Assembly: GCA_017474845.1 (NCBI GenBank)
Contig: JAFVGS010000001.1
Span: 1 to 46,079, forward strand
Length of the DNA stretch: 46,079 nucleotides
Direction of reading: 5' to 3'
Source of the DNA: Prevotella sp.
Lineage (GTDB): Bacteria; Bacteroidota; Bacteroidia; Bacteroidales; Bacteroidaceae
Shown: positions 1-7,898 of the stretch, piece after piece
Layout of the letters: each line of letters begins with the position of its first letter
Numbering within the stretch: position 1 is the stretch's first letter
The notes under the pieces: generated by a model
Seen by the model: the letters and a program-made list of their open reading frames with translations, nothing else
Database searches by the model: none
What the model was told of the DNA's origin: nothing
Translations under genes and position numbers: made by a program

Positions 1-13
1 AACAATTACGACA

Positions 14-556
14 ATGAAAGAACTGAAAGGAACCAAGACAGAGAAGAACCTGCAGGAAGCCTTTGCCGGCGAGTCGCAGGCCAGAAACAAGTATTCCTAC
101 TGGGCATCAAAGGCCAAGAAGGACGGTTATGTACAGATTGCCGCCATCTTTGAGGAGACGGCTAACAACGAGAAGGAGCACGCCAAGATGTGGTTCAAGC
201 TCTTGGAGGGCGGCGCCATCAAGTCTACTCCTGAGAACCTGACTGCTGCTGCCAACGGTGAGAACTTCGAGTGGACAGACATGTATGCCCGTATGGCCAA
301 AGAGGCCCGTGAGGAGGGTTTCGATGAGATTGCCGAGAAGTTTGAGGGTGTGGCCAAGATTGAGAAGGAGCACGAGGCCCGCTATCGCAAACTGTTGGAC
401 AACATCGAGAAGGAACGCGTGTTCTCGAAAGACGGCGACGTCATCTGGCAATGCTCCAACTGCGGCCACATCGTCGTAGGCAAGAAAGCCCCCGAGGAGT
501 GTCCCGTCTGTAACCATCCGCAGGCGTACTTCCAAGTGAAAGCAGAGAACTACTAA
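14..556 (+). CDS. rbr: Rubrerythrin
   Basis: Cytoplasmic non-haem iron peroxidase that reduces hydrogen peroxide to water, part of the oxygen-tolerance equipment of anaerobes. The 180-residue protein has the usual two-part design: an N-terminal four-helix ferritin-like diiron domain (about residues 1-140) with ExxH ligands visible in NEKEHAKMW and KEHEARYRK, and a C-terminal rubredoxin-like domain with two CxxC pairs (CSNC and CPVC, about residues 148-166) for a single iron. Full length for the family. The ATG at 14 directly precedes the conserved start of the domain; its promoter lies outside the window. A hairpin follows the stop codon. Confident on family; the physiological electron donor cannot be read from the sequence. 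Confidence 0.96.
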   Translation: MKELKGTKTEKNLQEAFAGESQARNKYSYWASKAKKDGYVQIAAIFEETANNEKEHAKMWFKLLEGGAIKSTPENLTAAANGENFEWTDMYARMAKEAREEGFDEIAEKFEGVAKIEKEHEARYRKLLDNIEKERVFSKDGDVIWQCSNCGHIVVGKKAPEECPVCNHPQAYFQVKAENY

Positions 557-568
557 AATTACTAATAC

Positions 569-624
569 AATCAGGGGGCAGGTCTGATTTTCCTTAAAGT
601 AATCAAAGACCTGTACCTCTGATT
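569..624 (+). terminator. Hairpin after rubrerythrin, terminator-like
   Basis: Imperfect inverted repeat with arms 569-585 and 607-624 (AATCAG and CAGGTCT blocks paired with AGACCTG and CTGATT), loop of about 21 nt, followed by a T-rich stretch CTCTTTGTTTTT. Placed 12 bp after the rubrerythrin stop, so a transcription end is the simplest reading. Confidence 0.45.
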
Positions 625-719
625 CTCTTTGTTTTTGTATCTGCCTCTACTAAACGATTGGATTTTGCTCATTAAGTTACTGATTTTAAGCGGCTTTAGC
701 AAATTTTCCATAACTATTT

Positions 720-994
720 CCTTCTACTTTGCTCCTACTTTGCCACTACTTTCCTTCTACTTTGCCTCTACTAACCCTCTGTATTACCCCGACAAGCCGA
801 AAGACTTAGGCTCATAGTTTATTCCCAGGGTGGGAATGCTGTATTCCCAGGCTGGGAACATTATGTTCCCAAGGTGGGAACAATTATTCCATCTAATGGA
901 ATTATAAATCACCTTAAGGACAATTACACCTATTTCCTATTTGTAGATGATTGGTAGAAGGAAAGTAGTGACAAAGTAGAAGCAAAGTAGAGGC
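720..994. repeat. Long imperfect inverted repeat enclosing palindrome array
   Basis: The 660-bp spacer between rubrerythrin and the SPFH gene has no credible gene. Its left arm (720-760) is built from repeated CTACTTTGCC/CTACTTTCC blocks. The right arm (954-994) is the reverse complement of the left with about four mismatches over 40 bp. Copies of the same block continue to about 1010. The roughly 190 bp between the arms hold the TTCCCA palindromes listed separately. It looks like a non-coding repeat unit, possibly a non-autonomous element; no transposase is nearby. Confidence 0.6.
822..902. repeat. Array of TTCCCA-n3-TGGGAA palindromes, 22-bp period
   Basis: Three 15-bp palindromes TTCCCA(GGG/GGC/AGG)TGGGAA start at 822, 844 and 866, exactly 22 bp apart. 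A fourth degenerate palindrome ATTCCA-TCTAA-TGGAAT follows at 886-902. The regular two-helical-turn spacing and dyad symmetry would suit dimeric repressor sites, but hairpin repeats are equally possible. They lie about 280 bp upstream of the SPFH promoter. Confidence 0.6.
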
Positions 995-1157
995 AAAATA
1001 GAGGCAAAATATAAGCTAAATCACTTATAAACAGCAATATATGAACATTTTGGTAGAGGCAAATTTCATTTTCTATACTTTGTGCAGTAGAAATCATCTA
1101 CAAGGCAATGATTTGGCATCTTAACGAATCTTAGTACCAAAAATTTCCTCATGTTTC

Positions 1158-1188
1158 TTGGTGGATTGGGGAAAATGTACTATCTTTG
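1158..1188 (+). promoter_or_regulatory. Bacteroidetes-type promoter of SPFH gene
   Basis: TTGG (1158-1161), a 19-bp spacer, then TATCTTTG (1181-1188), matching the -33/-7 pattern of Bacteroidetes sigma factor promoters; the start codon is 29 bp downstream of the -7 element. Confidence 0.6.
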
Positions 1189-1217
1189 CCGACACATAAC
1201 CATTAAAAATAGAAAAG

Positions 1218-2075
1218 ATGAATAAGAATTATCGATTATTAGCCATTGTCGGAGGAAGCATCGCAGCGGTGCTGATCCTTTTCTCCGTCTGCTGCACCGT
1301 GGTTGACTCGGGCGAAGTGGGTATCCGGTTCCACAAGTGGTCGCTCAACGAGCAGGACTACGGCGGCGTGGAAGGCACGTGCAAGGGTTGGGTATTCTAC
1401 AACCCCATCACCACCAACGTCTTCACCTACCCCACCTTCACACAGCGGAAGCAGTACGAGACCTTCTCCGTGAACGCCAAGGACGCCTCGCTTTTTGAGA
1501 TGGACCCCACCATCGCCTATCGCATCAACCCCGACAAGGCCTGCGACATCTTCACGAAATACCGTGTCGGGGTGAAGGAGCTGGAAGAGGGCTACATCCG
1601 CACCTGCATCTACGAGGCTTACCGAACTTGCGCCAACCAATATACTTCGGACTCCCTAATGTCGAACCGCGCGAACTTCGAGCGTGATGTCCGTGCCCGT
1701 CTGGAGAAGTCGCTGATGGCCGAGGGCTTCCTCGTGGAGGAGTTCACCTCGAAGATCACGCCGCCATCGTCGCTCCTCTCGATGATCGACGCCAAGAACA
1801 CAGCCATCCAGAGTGCCTTGAAGGCTGAGAACGAGGTAAAGGAGGCTGAAGCTAATGCGAAGATTGCCGTCGCCAAGGCCGAGGGTAATGCCAAGGCCAT
1901 GAAGATCAAGGCCGACGCAGAAGCATATTATAACCGTACCATCGCCGCATCACTCTCGCCAATGATCGTCCAGGAGGACATGATTGAGAAGTGGGACGGC
2001 AAGATGCCTCAGATCATGAGCGGCAACGGTGGTATGATCATGGATATCTCGAAAGTGATAGGAAGCAGCAAATAA
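1218..2075 (+). CDS. SPFH/band 7 (prohibitin-like) membrane protein
   Basis: Membrane-anchored scaffold protein of the stomatin/prohibitin/flotillin/HflK-C superfamily, which form oligomeric assemblies around membrane proteases or microdomains. The 285-residue protein has one N-terminal transmembrane helix (about residues 8-28), a band 7 domain (about 30-190, with the characteristic TVVDSGEVGI start), then a charged alanine-rich coiled coil (about 195-240, KAENEVKEAEANAKIAVAKA) and a short C-terminal tail. The ATG at 1218 lies 29 bp after a good promoter. It is a single-gene unit ending in a strong hairpin shared with the convergent esterase gene. The partner protein is not visible in the neighbourhood. 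Confidence 0.9.
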   Translation: MNKNYRLLAIVGGSIAAVLILFSVCCTVVDSGEVGIRFHKWSLNEQDYGGVEGTCKGWVFYNPITTNVFTYPTFTQRKQYETFSVNAKDASLFEMDPTIAYRINPDKACDIFTKYRVGVKELEEGYIRTCIYEAYRTCANQYTSDSLMSNRANFERDVRARLEKSLMAEGFLVEEFTSKITPPSSLLSMIDAKNTAIQSALKAENEVKEAEANAKIAVAKAEGNAKAMKIKADAEAYYNRTIAASLSPMIVQEDMIEKWDGKMPQIMSGNGGMIMDISKVIGSSK

Positions 2076-2086
2076 GTTGAAAATTA

Positions 2087-2120
2087 CTATTAATCCCCGC
2101 CAGCCGGCGGGGATTAATAG
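2087..2120. terminator. Bidirectional terminator
   Basis: Perfect 15-bp inverted repeat, arms 2087-2101 and 2106-2120 (CTATTAATCCCCGCC and its complement), with a 4-nt loop. It sits between two convergent stop codons (2075 plus, 2123 minus), with A/T-rich flanks on both sides. Confidence 0.85.
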
Positions 2121-2122
2121 TT

Positions 2123-3286
2123 TTAGAACCACCCCATGAGTCCTCGGAGATAGGCGGTGAGCTCACCGGCCATCTTCTCATCCTGCCAGACGTTAGGATG
2201 CCAGTCGTTGCCATACCATTCGTTACCCTGGATGGGCGACATATCAAAACGATAGACCTCCTTGTCACCAGCCTTCTGAGCCTCAGCGGTCACCTCGTCG
2301 AGCAACAGACGGGCCTCCTTCAGCTCCTGGTTGTAGAGCATGGAACCCGTGAGGAACACGATCTTCGCCTTCGGATTGTGCTGTCGGGCCAGCTTATACA
2401 ACTTCTGATAACCCTCTTTGAGGAGTTTCAGATCATAGTTGTTGGTGGAGAGGTCGTTGGTGCCGAGGTTGATGCAGACGACATCGGGCTGGTAGCGGTT
2501 GAAATCCCATTTCTCCTTTAAAAAGGTTGGCTCATCGCGGAGTTTCAGATCGTAGGCATAACCCGTATATTCATATTGTACAGGCATGCAACTGCGAGGC
2601 GAACCCGTCTTTGCCTCACCATAGTTACGGTAGGCTCCGATGCCACTACGGGCCACCACCCAGTGCTGGGCATCAAGGTTGCGGGCGGTGATGGAGGCGT
2701 AGGAATAATAGTGGTTCTCCGTCTCGTATTCGAAGTGTTCCTCCTTGAGCATGCCCTCATTGCCATAGCCGCAGGTGATGGAATTACCGATGAATTCGAT
2801 CTTTCTGGATGGAAAAGCGGGAGCCTCAACGAGCGACTTGCCCTTATCTAAGATAAAGCCCCAGAACTCCGGATACATCTCATAGCCCTCGATGGCATAC
2901 ATCAGCCGGACGGTGTGACGGCAGTCAGGCAAAGCTGTGGCGAGGGTAACCACGGAGTCGCGCTCTCCACGGAAGGCAACCTTGAAGGGCTCTGCCCCGT
3001 CTATCTGGGCCATAAAGTAGCCGCTGCCAGGCTTGGCCATCATCTTCAGCGATGTTCCCTCGAAGGCGGCCACAATCTGAACGCCAGGATAGTTCCAAGC
3101 CGGACGCTCGGGATTGGTAAAACTGATACGACCTGCGTAAAGGATGTGCTTGTCGGCAGGACTGACGAAGGTTCCCTTGAGGGGGAAGGTCTTGTTGGCT
3201 GCGGTTGCAGACAAAGGTGAAAAGGTGAGAAAGTGAAAAAGTGAAACACCTATCACCAGACCTTTTACCATAGTTGATTTTTTCAT
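2123..3286 (-). CDS. Secreted SGNH/GDSL esterase, CE2-type
   Basis: Probable carbohydrate esterase that removes acetyl groups from plant polysaccharide or oligosaccharide, exported by an N-terminal signal peptide (about residues 1-29, ending ATAA). The 387-residue protein has an N-terminal beta-sandwich (about 35-160) and a C-terminal SGNH hydrolase domain, the order of carbohydrate esterase family 2. Catalytic blocks are visible: the serine in GNSITCGYG (about residue 169), the Gly-Thr-Asn-Asp block in NLGTNDLS, and the Asp/His pair in DWHPN near the C-terminus. It is last in the minus-strand run after the LytS/LytTR pair (40 bp gap), so it may share their transcript. The signal-peptide region is encoded by GTGAAAA-type repeats. 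Substrate is inferred from the family only. Confidence 0.85.
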   Translation of the reverse strand: MKKSTMVKGLVIGVSLFHFLTFSPLSATAANKTFPLKGTFVSPADKHILYAGRISFTNPERPAWNYPGVQIVAAFEGTSLKMMAKPGSGYFMAQIDGAEPFKVAFRGERDSVVTLATALPDCRHTVRLMYAIEGYEMYPEFWGFILDKGKSLVEAPAFPSRKIEFIGNSITCGYGNEGMLKEEHFEYETENHYYSYASITARNLDAQHWVVARSGIGAYRNYGEAKTGSPRSCMPVQYEYTGYAYDLKLRDEPTFLKEKWDFNRYQPDVVCINLGTNDLSTNNYDLKLLKEGYQKLYKLARQHNPKAKIVFLTGSMLYNQELKEARLLLDEVTAEAQKAGDKEVYRFDMSPIQGNEWYGNDWHPNVWQDEKMAGELTAYLRGLMGWF

Positions 3287-3326
3287 ACTTTTGATAATTT
3301 ATTTAGTTTCTAATTATTCACCTTTA

Positions 3327-4088
3327 TTATTTCCCAGGGAACTTGGAATTGAGATATTGTTGGAAAGCTGGGAGGAAGGCCTCGGTGACGTGAATGATCT
3401 CCTCGCCGATGTAAATACAGTCGTTGCGGTCTACCTTCTTGATCTTGTCGAGGCAGACAATAAAAGAACGATGTACGCGCATAAACTGCTGTGGAGGCAG
3501 CATGTCCTCGACAGACTTCATCGTGAGATGGGTGACCAGCGGACGACGCTCGCTTTCGAGGTAGAACATCACATAGTCCTTCATGCCACTGACGTAGATG
3601 ATATCGCTGATGGCGATCTGGCGGTATTCGCCGTCGACTTTGAGGAAGAGGGTGGAAGCAGCAGAGTGATCATCTGTACGCTCGGCTATGCCGCTTGCTA
3701 CCGTAGGGACGCAAGAACTTAAACTGTAAACTGTAAACCATTCGCGGGCCTTATCAACAGCGGCGAGGAACTTATTATAGCGGATGGGCTTCAGGAGGAA
3801 GTCGAGGGCACGCACCTCATAACTCTCGAAGGCGTATTCCTTGAAGGCGGTGGTGAAGATGACACGTGTCTCCGAAGGTATCATGTGGGCGAGTTCCATA
3901 CCGTTGAGATCCGGCATCTGGATGTCGAGGAAGAGCAGATTGGGTTTCTGTTCCTTGACGGCATTGATGGCCTCGACGGAATCGGTGAAAGATGCCAGAA
4001 GCGTCAGGTCTGGCGTCCTGGAAACGAAGGACTCCAGGAGTTTGACAGCCAGCGGCTCGTCGTCGACAATGATACAGGAGAGTGTCAT
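3327..4088 (-). CDS. LytTR-family response regulator
   Basis: Cytoplasmic DNA-binding regulator, output half of a two-component pair with the kinase encoded 14 bp upstream. The 253 residues comprise a receiver domain (about 1-115; phospho-acceptor Asp55 in FLDIQMPDLNG, acidic pair D9/D10, conserved Lys in DFLLKPI) and a C-terminal LytTR domain (about 148-253, with IIYVSGMKDYV and MRVHRSFIV). The roughly 30-residue linker is unusual: residues about 117-137 are encoded by interspersed-repeat DNA that also occurs at the IS1380 ends in this window. Targets are unknown; the neighbouring esterase and outer-membrane protein are candidates. Confidence 0.93.
   Translation of the reverse strand: MTLSCIIVDDEPLAVKLLESFVSRTPDLTLLASFTDSVEAINAVKEQKPNLLFLDIQMPDLNGMELAHMIPSETRVIFTTAFKEYAFESYEVRALDFLLKPIRYNKFLAAVDKAREWFTVYSLSSCVPTVASGIAERTDDHSAASTLFLKVDGEYRQIAISDIIYVSGMKDYVMFYLESERRPLVTHLTMKSVEDMLPPQQFMRVHRSFIVCLDKIKKVDRNDCIYIGEEIIHVTEAFLPAFQQYLNSKFPGK
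3679..3720 (-). repeat. Interspersed repeat inside the LytTR linker
   Basis: On the minus strand this reads AAGTTCTTGC, 12 bp, then GCAAGCGGCATAGCCGAGCG. The same two blocks, 19 of 20 identical in the second, occur at 41263-41282 and 45671-45690 beside IS1380-type ends. A TTCTTGC..GCAAGCGG variant lies next to the tRNA-Leu (24701-24717). Here it is translated in frame as part of the interdomain linker. Confidence 0.65.
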
Positions 4089-4102
4089 ATTTTGTTTACG
4101 GT

Positions 4103-5167
4103 TTACAGATGATTAGTTTTGAGGGTGATGCGGACGTGGTAGATGTCGCCGTTGAGGGACTGTTCCCAGGTGTAGCGGCCTGGATAGATGAGGTCGAGGC
4201 GACGGCGGGTGTTCTCCAGGCCGATGCCAGAGCCACTGCGGTCTGAATCATCCTTGGGATAGTTGGTGTTGTCACAGGTGAAGACCAGATTGTCGTCCTG
4301 CTGCTCCATACGGATATCAATCTTTGAGGGCCGACTGCTGCTCACGCCGTGCTTGAAGGCATTCTCGATAAGCGAGATGAAGAGCAGCGGAGCGAGCTCC
4401 AATTGATAATTGACAATTGATAATTGATAATCAACAGTCGTCTTGTCGTTGCAGCGCAGCTTCATCAGTTCGATATAGTTGCGCATGAACTCCACTTCTC
4501 CCTGAATGGGCACCGTCTCACGGCGCGTCTCGTACATCGCATAGCGCATCAAGTCGCTGAGCTGGGCGATGGCATCCTGTGCCTTGTCGGCATCGATCTG
4601 TACGAGCGAAGAGATATTGTTCAACGTATTAAAGAGGAAATGCGGGTTCAGCTGGTTCTTCAGCCACTCGAGTTCCGCCTCCGTACGCTTCTGCTGTTCC
4701 TCCTTCAACTGTTGTTTGATGACCATCGAACGGCGCACATGGTGCACCAACAGGGCAATCCCGGCAAGGAAAGCACTCATGAGGATGGCGACGAGCGCCG
4801 AGGAGTAGAAGCTGATGAGGGCATACTGACGGTAGCGCTCGTTAGGGATGTGGCTTGCGAACTCTGTTGGGTTGAAGTCGTGAAAAAAGAAATACGCCAG
4901 TCCTGCGAGGATCATGGCATTGCCTCCCCAGAATATCCAGCGGCGGTTGCGATAATAACCCCAGGGCACGAGGATGAGGGCATTGACGAAGTAGATGGCG
5001 GCCGACGTCCAGTGGATTCTGGCATTGACATCGAAAGCCCTCACGGCTCCCGTCCAGCTCTGCGTGGCGATGAATGCAGAGATGGCAGGCACCATCAGGA
5101 ATGCCAGCCACCCTGCAACCTGCAGCCCGTAGAACGTGATGTCCTGTCGCGTGATTCTTACTTTCAT
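4103..5167 (-). CDS. LytS-type sensor histidine kinase
   Basis: Inner-membrane sensor kinase that phosphorylates the LytTR regulator encoded immediately downstream. The 354-residue protein has four predicted N-terminal transmembrane helices (about 12-140), a short coiled coil, and a His_kinase domain of the LytS/YehU group with the phospho-acceptor His in NQLNPHFLFNTLN, an N-box LIENAFKHGV and a G-box GSGIGLENTRRRL. There is no separate periplasmic sensor domain, so the signal is probably sensed within the membrane. About residues 245-256 (YQLSIVNYQLEL) are encoded by tandem ATTGATAATTGACA-like repeats, an odd insertion just before the N-box. The start is fixed by a promoter whose -7 element ends only 4 bp upstream of the ATG. 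Confidence 0.92.
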   Translation of the reverse strand: MKVRITRQDITFYGLQVAGWLAFLMVPAISAFIATQSWTGAVRAFDVNARIHWTSAAIYFVNALILVPWGYYRNRRWIFWGGNAMILAGLAYFFFHDFNPTEFASHIPNERYRQYALISFYSSALVAILMSAFLAGIALLVHHVRRSMVIKQQLKEEQQKRTEAELEWLKNQLNPHFLFNTLNNISSLVQIDADKAQDAIAQLSDLMRYAMYETRRETVPIQGEVEFMRNYIELMKLRCNDKTTVDYQLSIVNYQLELAPLLFISLIENAFKHGVSSSRPSKIDIRMEQQDDNLVFTCDNTNYPKDDSDRSGSGIGLENTRRRLDLIYPGRYTWEQSLNGDIYHVRITLKTNHL

Positions 5168-5171
5168 GCTG

Positions 5172-5203
5172 CAAAGTTATACATTAATTCTGAAACAACC
5201 AAA
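5172..5203 (-). promoter_or_regulatory. Promoter of the LytS gene, possibly leaderless
   Basis: Minus strand: TTTG (5203-5200), 20-bp spacer, TAACTTTG (5179-5172). The ATG begins at 5167, so a transcript starting the usual few bases after the -7 element would have almost no leader. Confidence 0.55.
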
Positions 5204-5224
5204 TTTTTATTAATAAACCACGAA

Positions 5225-7732
5225 TTACTGTGGCATAGTGGTGTTGCCGTTGCCGGAGGTACTGCCGGAGCCAGCGTTGTTGATGATCTCGCCCTGCGAC
5301 TGCTGCTCGATGAAGTCGTTCTGCACACGGTTCACGTGCTGCTTGGCCCTGACCTTACTGTTGCCGAAGGTGTAGCTGACGGTGAAGGTCACGCCGTAGA
5401 TGGGCACCTTGACGTTGTTGTACGAGGTGAAGTTCTGTCCGCGGCTGCTGCTCTCGATGTTCAGGTTACCACCCTTGTTGAGTCCCATGATACCCTGTAC
5501 GCCCAAGGTGAGCTTGTCTTTCAGCAGCGACTTCGAGAGGCTGGCAGTGAGGATATTGAATCCGCCACTCCATCCCTGCAGGGTATAGTTCTTCGTAGAG
5601 GTGATGAGGAAGGCGCTGAGCTTCAAGTCCCAGGGGAGTGTCTGCTGCAGACCTGCCATAATGTTGGCCGTCCATCCGCTGTTGCTCTGGTTCAGTTCGT
5701 CGCTACTCAGGTCGACATAGTTCAGACCACCGTTCATGAAGAGGCGTGTCTTGGGAGTCAGCAGGTAGTTCACATAGGCACTCAGACCCGTCTGGTGACG
5801 CTGTACGACGTTGCCGTAGGTGGTGTTCAGCAGGTTGTCGCTGTCGTAGAAACTGTACTGCGAGATGGCGTTGTCGGTGAAGTTGTGGTGCAGGTTCAAG
5901 TTGACCATCAGCTTTGCGGTGAACATGTTATAGACCAGCGAGATATTATGTGCCTTCTCCACCTCAAGGTCAGGGTTGCCATAGCTGAGGGCGATGGGAT
6001 TGGTCTTGTCGACATAGGGGTTCAGGTAAGAGATACCCGGGCGGCTGATGCGCATGTTGTAAGTAAGACCGAGGTTGCTGCCCTGTGAGATGGTGTACTG
6101 CAGGCTGGCAGTGGGTACGAGGTTGCCGTACTTGGTGTCGAAGTTGTCTCCGTTGCCGAGGCGATACTCCACGTCCTGCCAAGTGTATTCATAACGGACA
6201 CCTGCCTTCACACCCAGTTTGTTGAAGTTGCCGACATACTCGCCATAGCCTGCGAGGATCTTGTTCTTGTACTCATAGTCAGAGCTCGTCGTGGGATCGT
6301 AGACACCCTTCAGGTAGTATCTCGACTCCGAGGTGGCGTCGTGTAACTGCAGCTTGCCGCCAAGGCTCAGGGTCTGGCCAGCGCCGAGAGGCATCGTATA
6401 GTCGAGCTGGAAGGTGTGGTTGGTGGTCTTGTCATCGTTCTCCGAGTAACGGCTCGTCAGGTCAGGCAGTCCTACACCTCTGGTTCCGCCGAAGTTGTTG
6501 GTCATCTCCGTAGAAGAGGGGCTGTAGTTCAGTTGATAGGTAAGGGCGAGCGACTTGGTGTGCTCCTTGTTGAAGAAGCGCTGGTAGTCGAGGCTGCCGC
6601 TGAACGAGGTGCGCGAGTTCTTCATATCCGTTCTGCTGTCATAGCTGAAGTCAGCGACGTCATAGCCATCCATCTCAGTAGTCGTGGTACCTGTGCTCTT
6701 CATTGACATCGAGTTGATCTGTGCCGTCAGGTTCAGGGCGCTCATCTCGTCGAGCTGATAGCCCAGCGACAGGCTTCCCATCGTGAACGGGGTCTTCACG
6801 TCGTTGCTGGAGGTCATCATCTGAGAGACACCGTTGTCCTGAATCTGCTCCAGTTCGGTCTTGGTGTCACCTGGCTTGTTGTACGAGGTCATGGCATTCA
6901 CGCTGTAAGAGAACTTACCCTGCTGGCCGCTGACGAAGGCACTGGCACCCAGCTGCTTGGTGCCTGCCGAGGCACGGACAGTACCGTTGTAGCCGTCCAT
7001 ACTGTAACTCTGTGAAGGCATGCCGCCAGCAGCGGAAGTCTGCTTGTTCATCACGATGTTCAGAATACCAGAGGCACCCTCGGCATCGTACTTCGCACCA
7101 GGATTGGTGATCACCTCGATGCTCTTCACGGCTGTGGCGGGCATGCTCTTGAACACCATCGAGGGGTTCGAGGAGAACATCACGTTGGGCATGCCGTCGA
7201 CATACACCTTGAATGAAGAGGAACCGTTCACGGAGATATTGTCCTGACCGTCGACCGTCACCATAGGCACCTTGCGGAGCATGTCGAGCACGGTGTTCGA
7301 CTTCGAGTCCTCATCCTCGGCCACGTTGTAGCTCATCTTGTCCACGTCCATCTTCACCAGCGGCTTCTGGGCGACGATTTCCACACCTTTCAGCATGGTG
7401 GCGTTCTCCTTAATATATAAGATACCGAGGTCGAGCACACCTTCGTTGTTCAGTTCGATAGTCTGACGGAAATCCTCCTTACCCACGCTACTGAACACGA
7501 TGTCATACTTTCCCTTGCCACTGATCTTCTCAGAGAACTGCCCGTCCTCCTTGGTGAGGAACATGGCCACGGGCTTGTCCGTCTTACCAGCCTTGAACAC
7601 GCGGACGGTGGCGAACGGCTCGCTCTCGTCCAGCGCCTCATCCTTCAACACGCCCTTCACGGTGGTCTGGGCCATTACTACTGCCGACATCGTCAGCATC
7701 ATCATCACTGCGAAAATTCTAATCTGCTTCAT
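5225..7732 (-). CDS. TonB-dependent-receptor-like outer membrane protein
   Basis: Outer-membrane beta-barrel protein of the TonB-dependent receptor superfamily (OMP_b-brl_3 group), presumably importing or binding an oligosaccharide, peptide or metal complex. The 835 residues show a signal peptide (about 1-21, ending VVMAQ), a carboxypeptidase-regulatory-like beta-sandwich (about 23-110), a plug domain (about 125-235, with VDKMSYNVAEDED and the GAKYDAEGASGILNIV block) and a long barrel. The last barrel strand (TFTVSYTFGN) is followed by an unusual roughly 50-residue polar, Asn/Gly/Ser-rich tail. It is not paired with a SusD gene, so it is unlikely to be a SusC in a classical PUL. The LytS/LytTR genes follow 57 bp downstream with their own promoter. 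Confidence 0.9.
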   Translation of the reverse strand: MKQIRIFAVMMMLTMSAVVMAQTTVKGVLKDEALDESEPFATVRVFKAGKTDKPVAMFLTKEDGQFSEKISGKGKYDIVFSSVGKEDFRQTIELNNEGVLDLGILYIKENATMLKGVEIVAQKPLVKMDVDKMSYNVAEDEDSKSNTVLDMLRKVPMVTVDGQDNISVNGSSSFKVYVDGMPNVMFSSNPSMVFKSMPATAVKSIEVITNPGAKYDAEGASGILNIVMNKQTSAAGGMPSQSYSMDGYNGTVRASAGTKQLGASAFVSGQQGKFSYSVNAMTSYNKPGDTKTELEQIQDNGVSQMMTSSNDVKTPFTMGSLSLGYQLDEMSALNLTAQINSMSMKSTGTTTTEMDGYDVADFSYDSRTDMKNSRTSFSGSLDYQRFFNKEHTKSLALTYQLNYSPSSTEMTNNFGGTRGVGLPDLTSRYSENDDKTTNHTFQLDYTMPLGAGQTLSLGGKLQLHDATSESRYYLKGVYDPTTSSDYEYKNKILAGYGEYVGNFNKLGVKAGVRYEYTWQDVEYRLGNGDNFDTKYGNLVPTASLQYTISQGSNLGLTYNMRISRPGISYLNPYVDKTNPIALSYGNPDLEVEKAHNISLVYNMFTAKLMVNLNLHHNFTDNAISQYSFYDSDNLLNTTYGNVVQRHQTGLSAYVNYLLTPKTRLFMNGGLNYVDLSSDELNQSNSGWTANIMAGLQQTLPWDLKLSAFLITSTKNYTLQGWSGGFNILTASLSKSLLKDKLTLGVQGIMGLNKGGNLNIESSSRGQNFTSYNNVKVPIYGVTFTVSYTFGNSKVRAKQHVNRVQNDFIEQQSQGEIINNAGSGSTSGNGNTTMPQ

Positions 7733-7760
7733 AACTTTGCTTTTTTTAATTTTTCTGGTG

Positions 7761-7791
7761 CAAAGTTAGGCTGATTATCTTCCGCCTCCAA
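7761..7791 (-). promoter_or_regulatory. Promoter of the outer membrane protein gene
   Basis: Minus strand: TTGG (7791-7788), 19-bp spacer, TAACTTTG (7768-7761), 29 bp before the ATG at 7732. Confidence 0.6.
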
Positions 7792-7898
7792 CTACCTTTC
7801 GACGACTTCCTGGGATTTTTTCGACGACTTTCGCAAGCTTATAACAAAAAACATTTGTAAACAATGGGCTATGACCATGTGTCGCGATTATCAAGGCC

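Noticed and set aside
629-817. 62-codon frame after rubrerythrin
   Set aside because: Encoded by CTACTTTGCC repeat units; no start context and the repeat continues in inverted form elsewhere.
822-880. TTCCCA palindromes as intrinsic terminators
   Set aside because: Three short palindromes with 3-nt centres and no T-tracts, far from any stop codon.
4424-6088. Long open frame (554 codons) on the plus strand
   Set aside because: Antisense to the LytS gene and the end of the outer membrane protein gene, both with clear domains; low-complexity His/Val/Asp-rich translation is a GC-rich shadow.
5225-7732. SusC/SusD polysaccharide utilisation locus
   Set aside because: No SusD-like lipoprotein follows, and the barrel matches the OMP_b-brl_3 type rather than SusC; the nearby esterase alone does not make a PUL.
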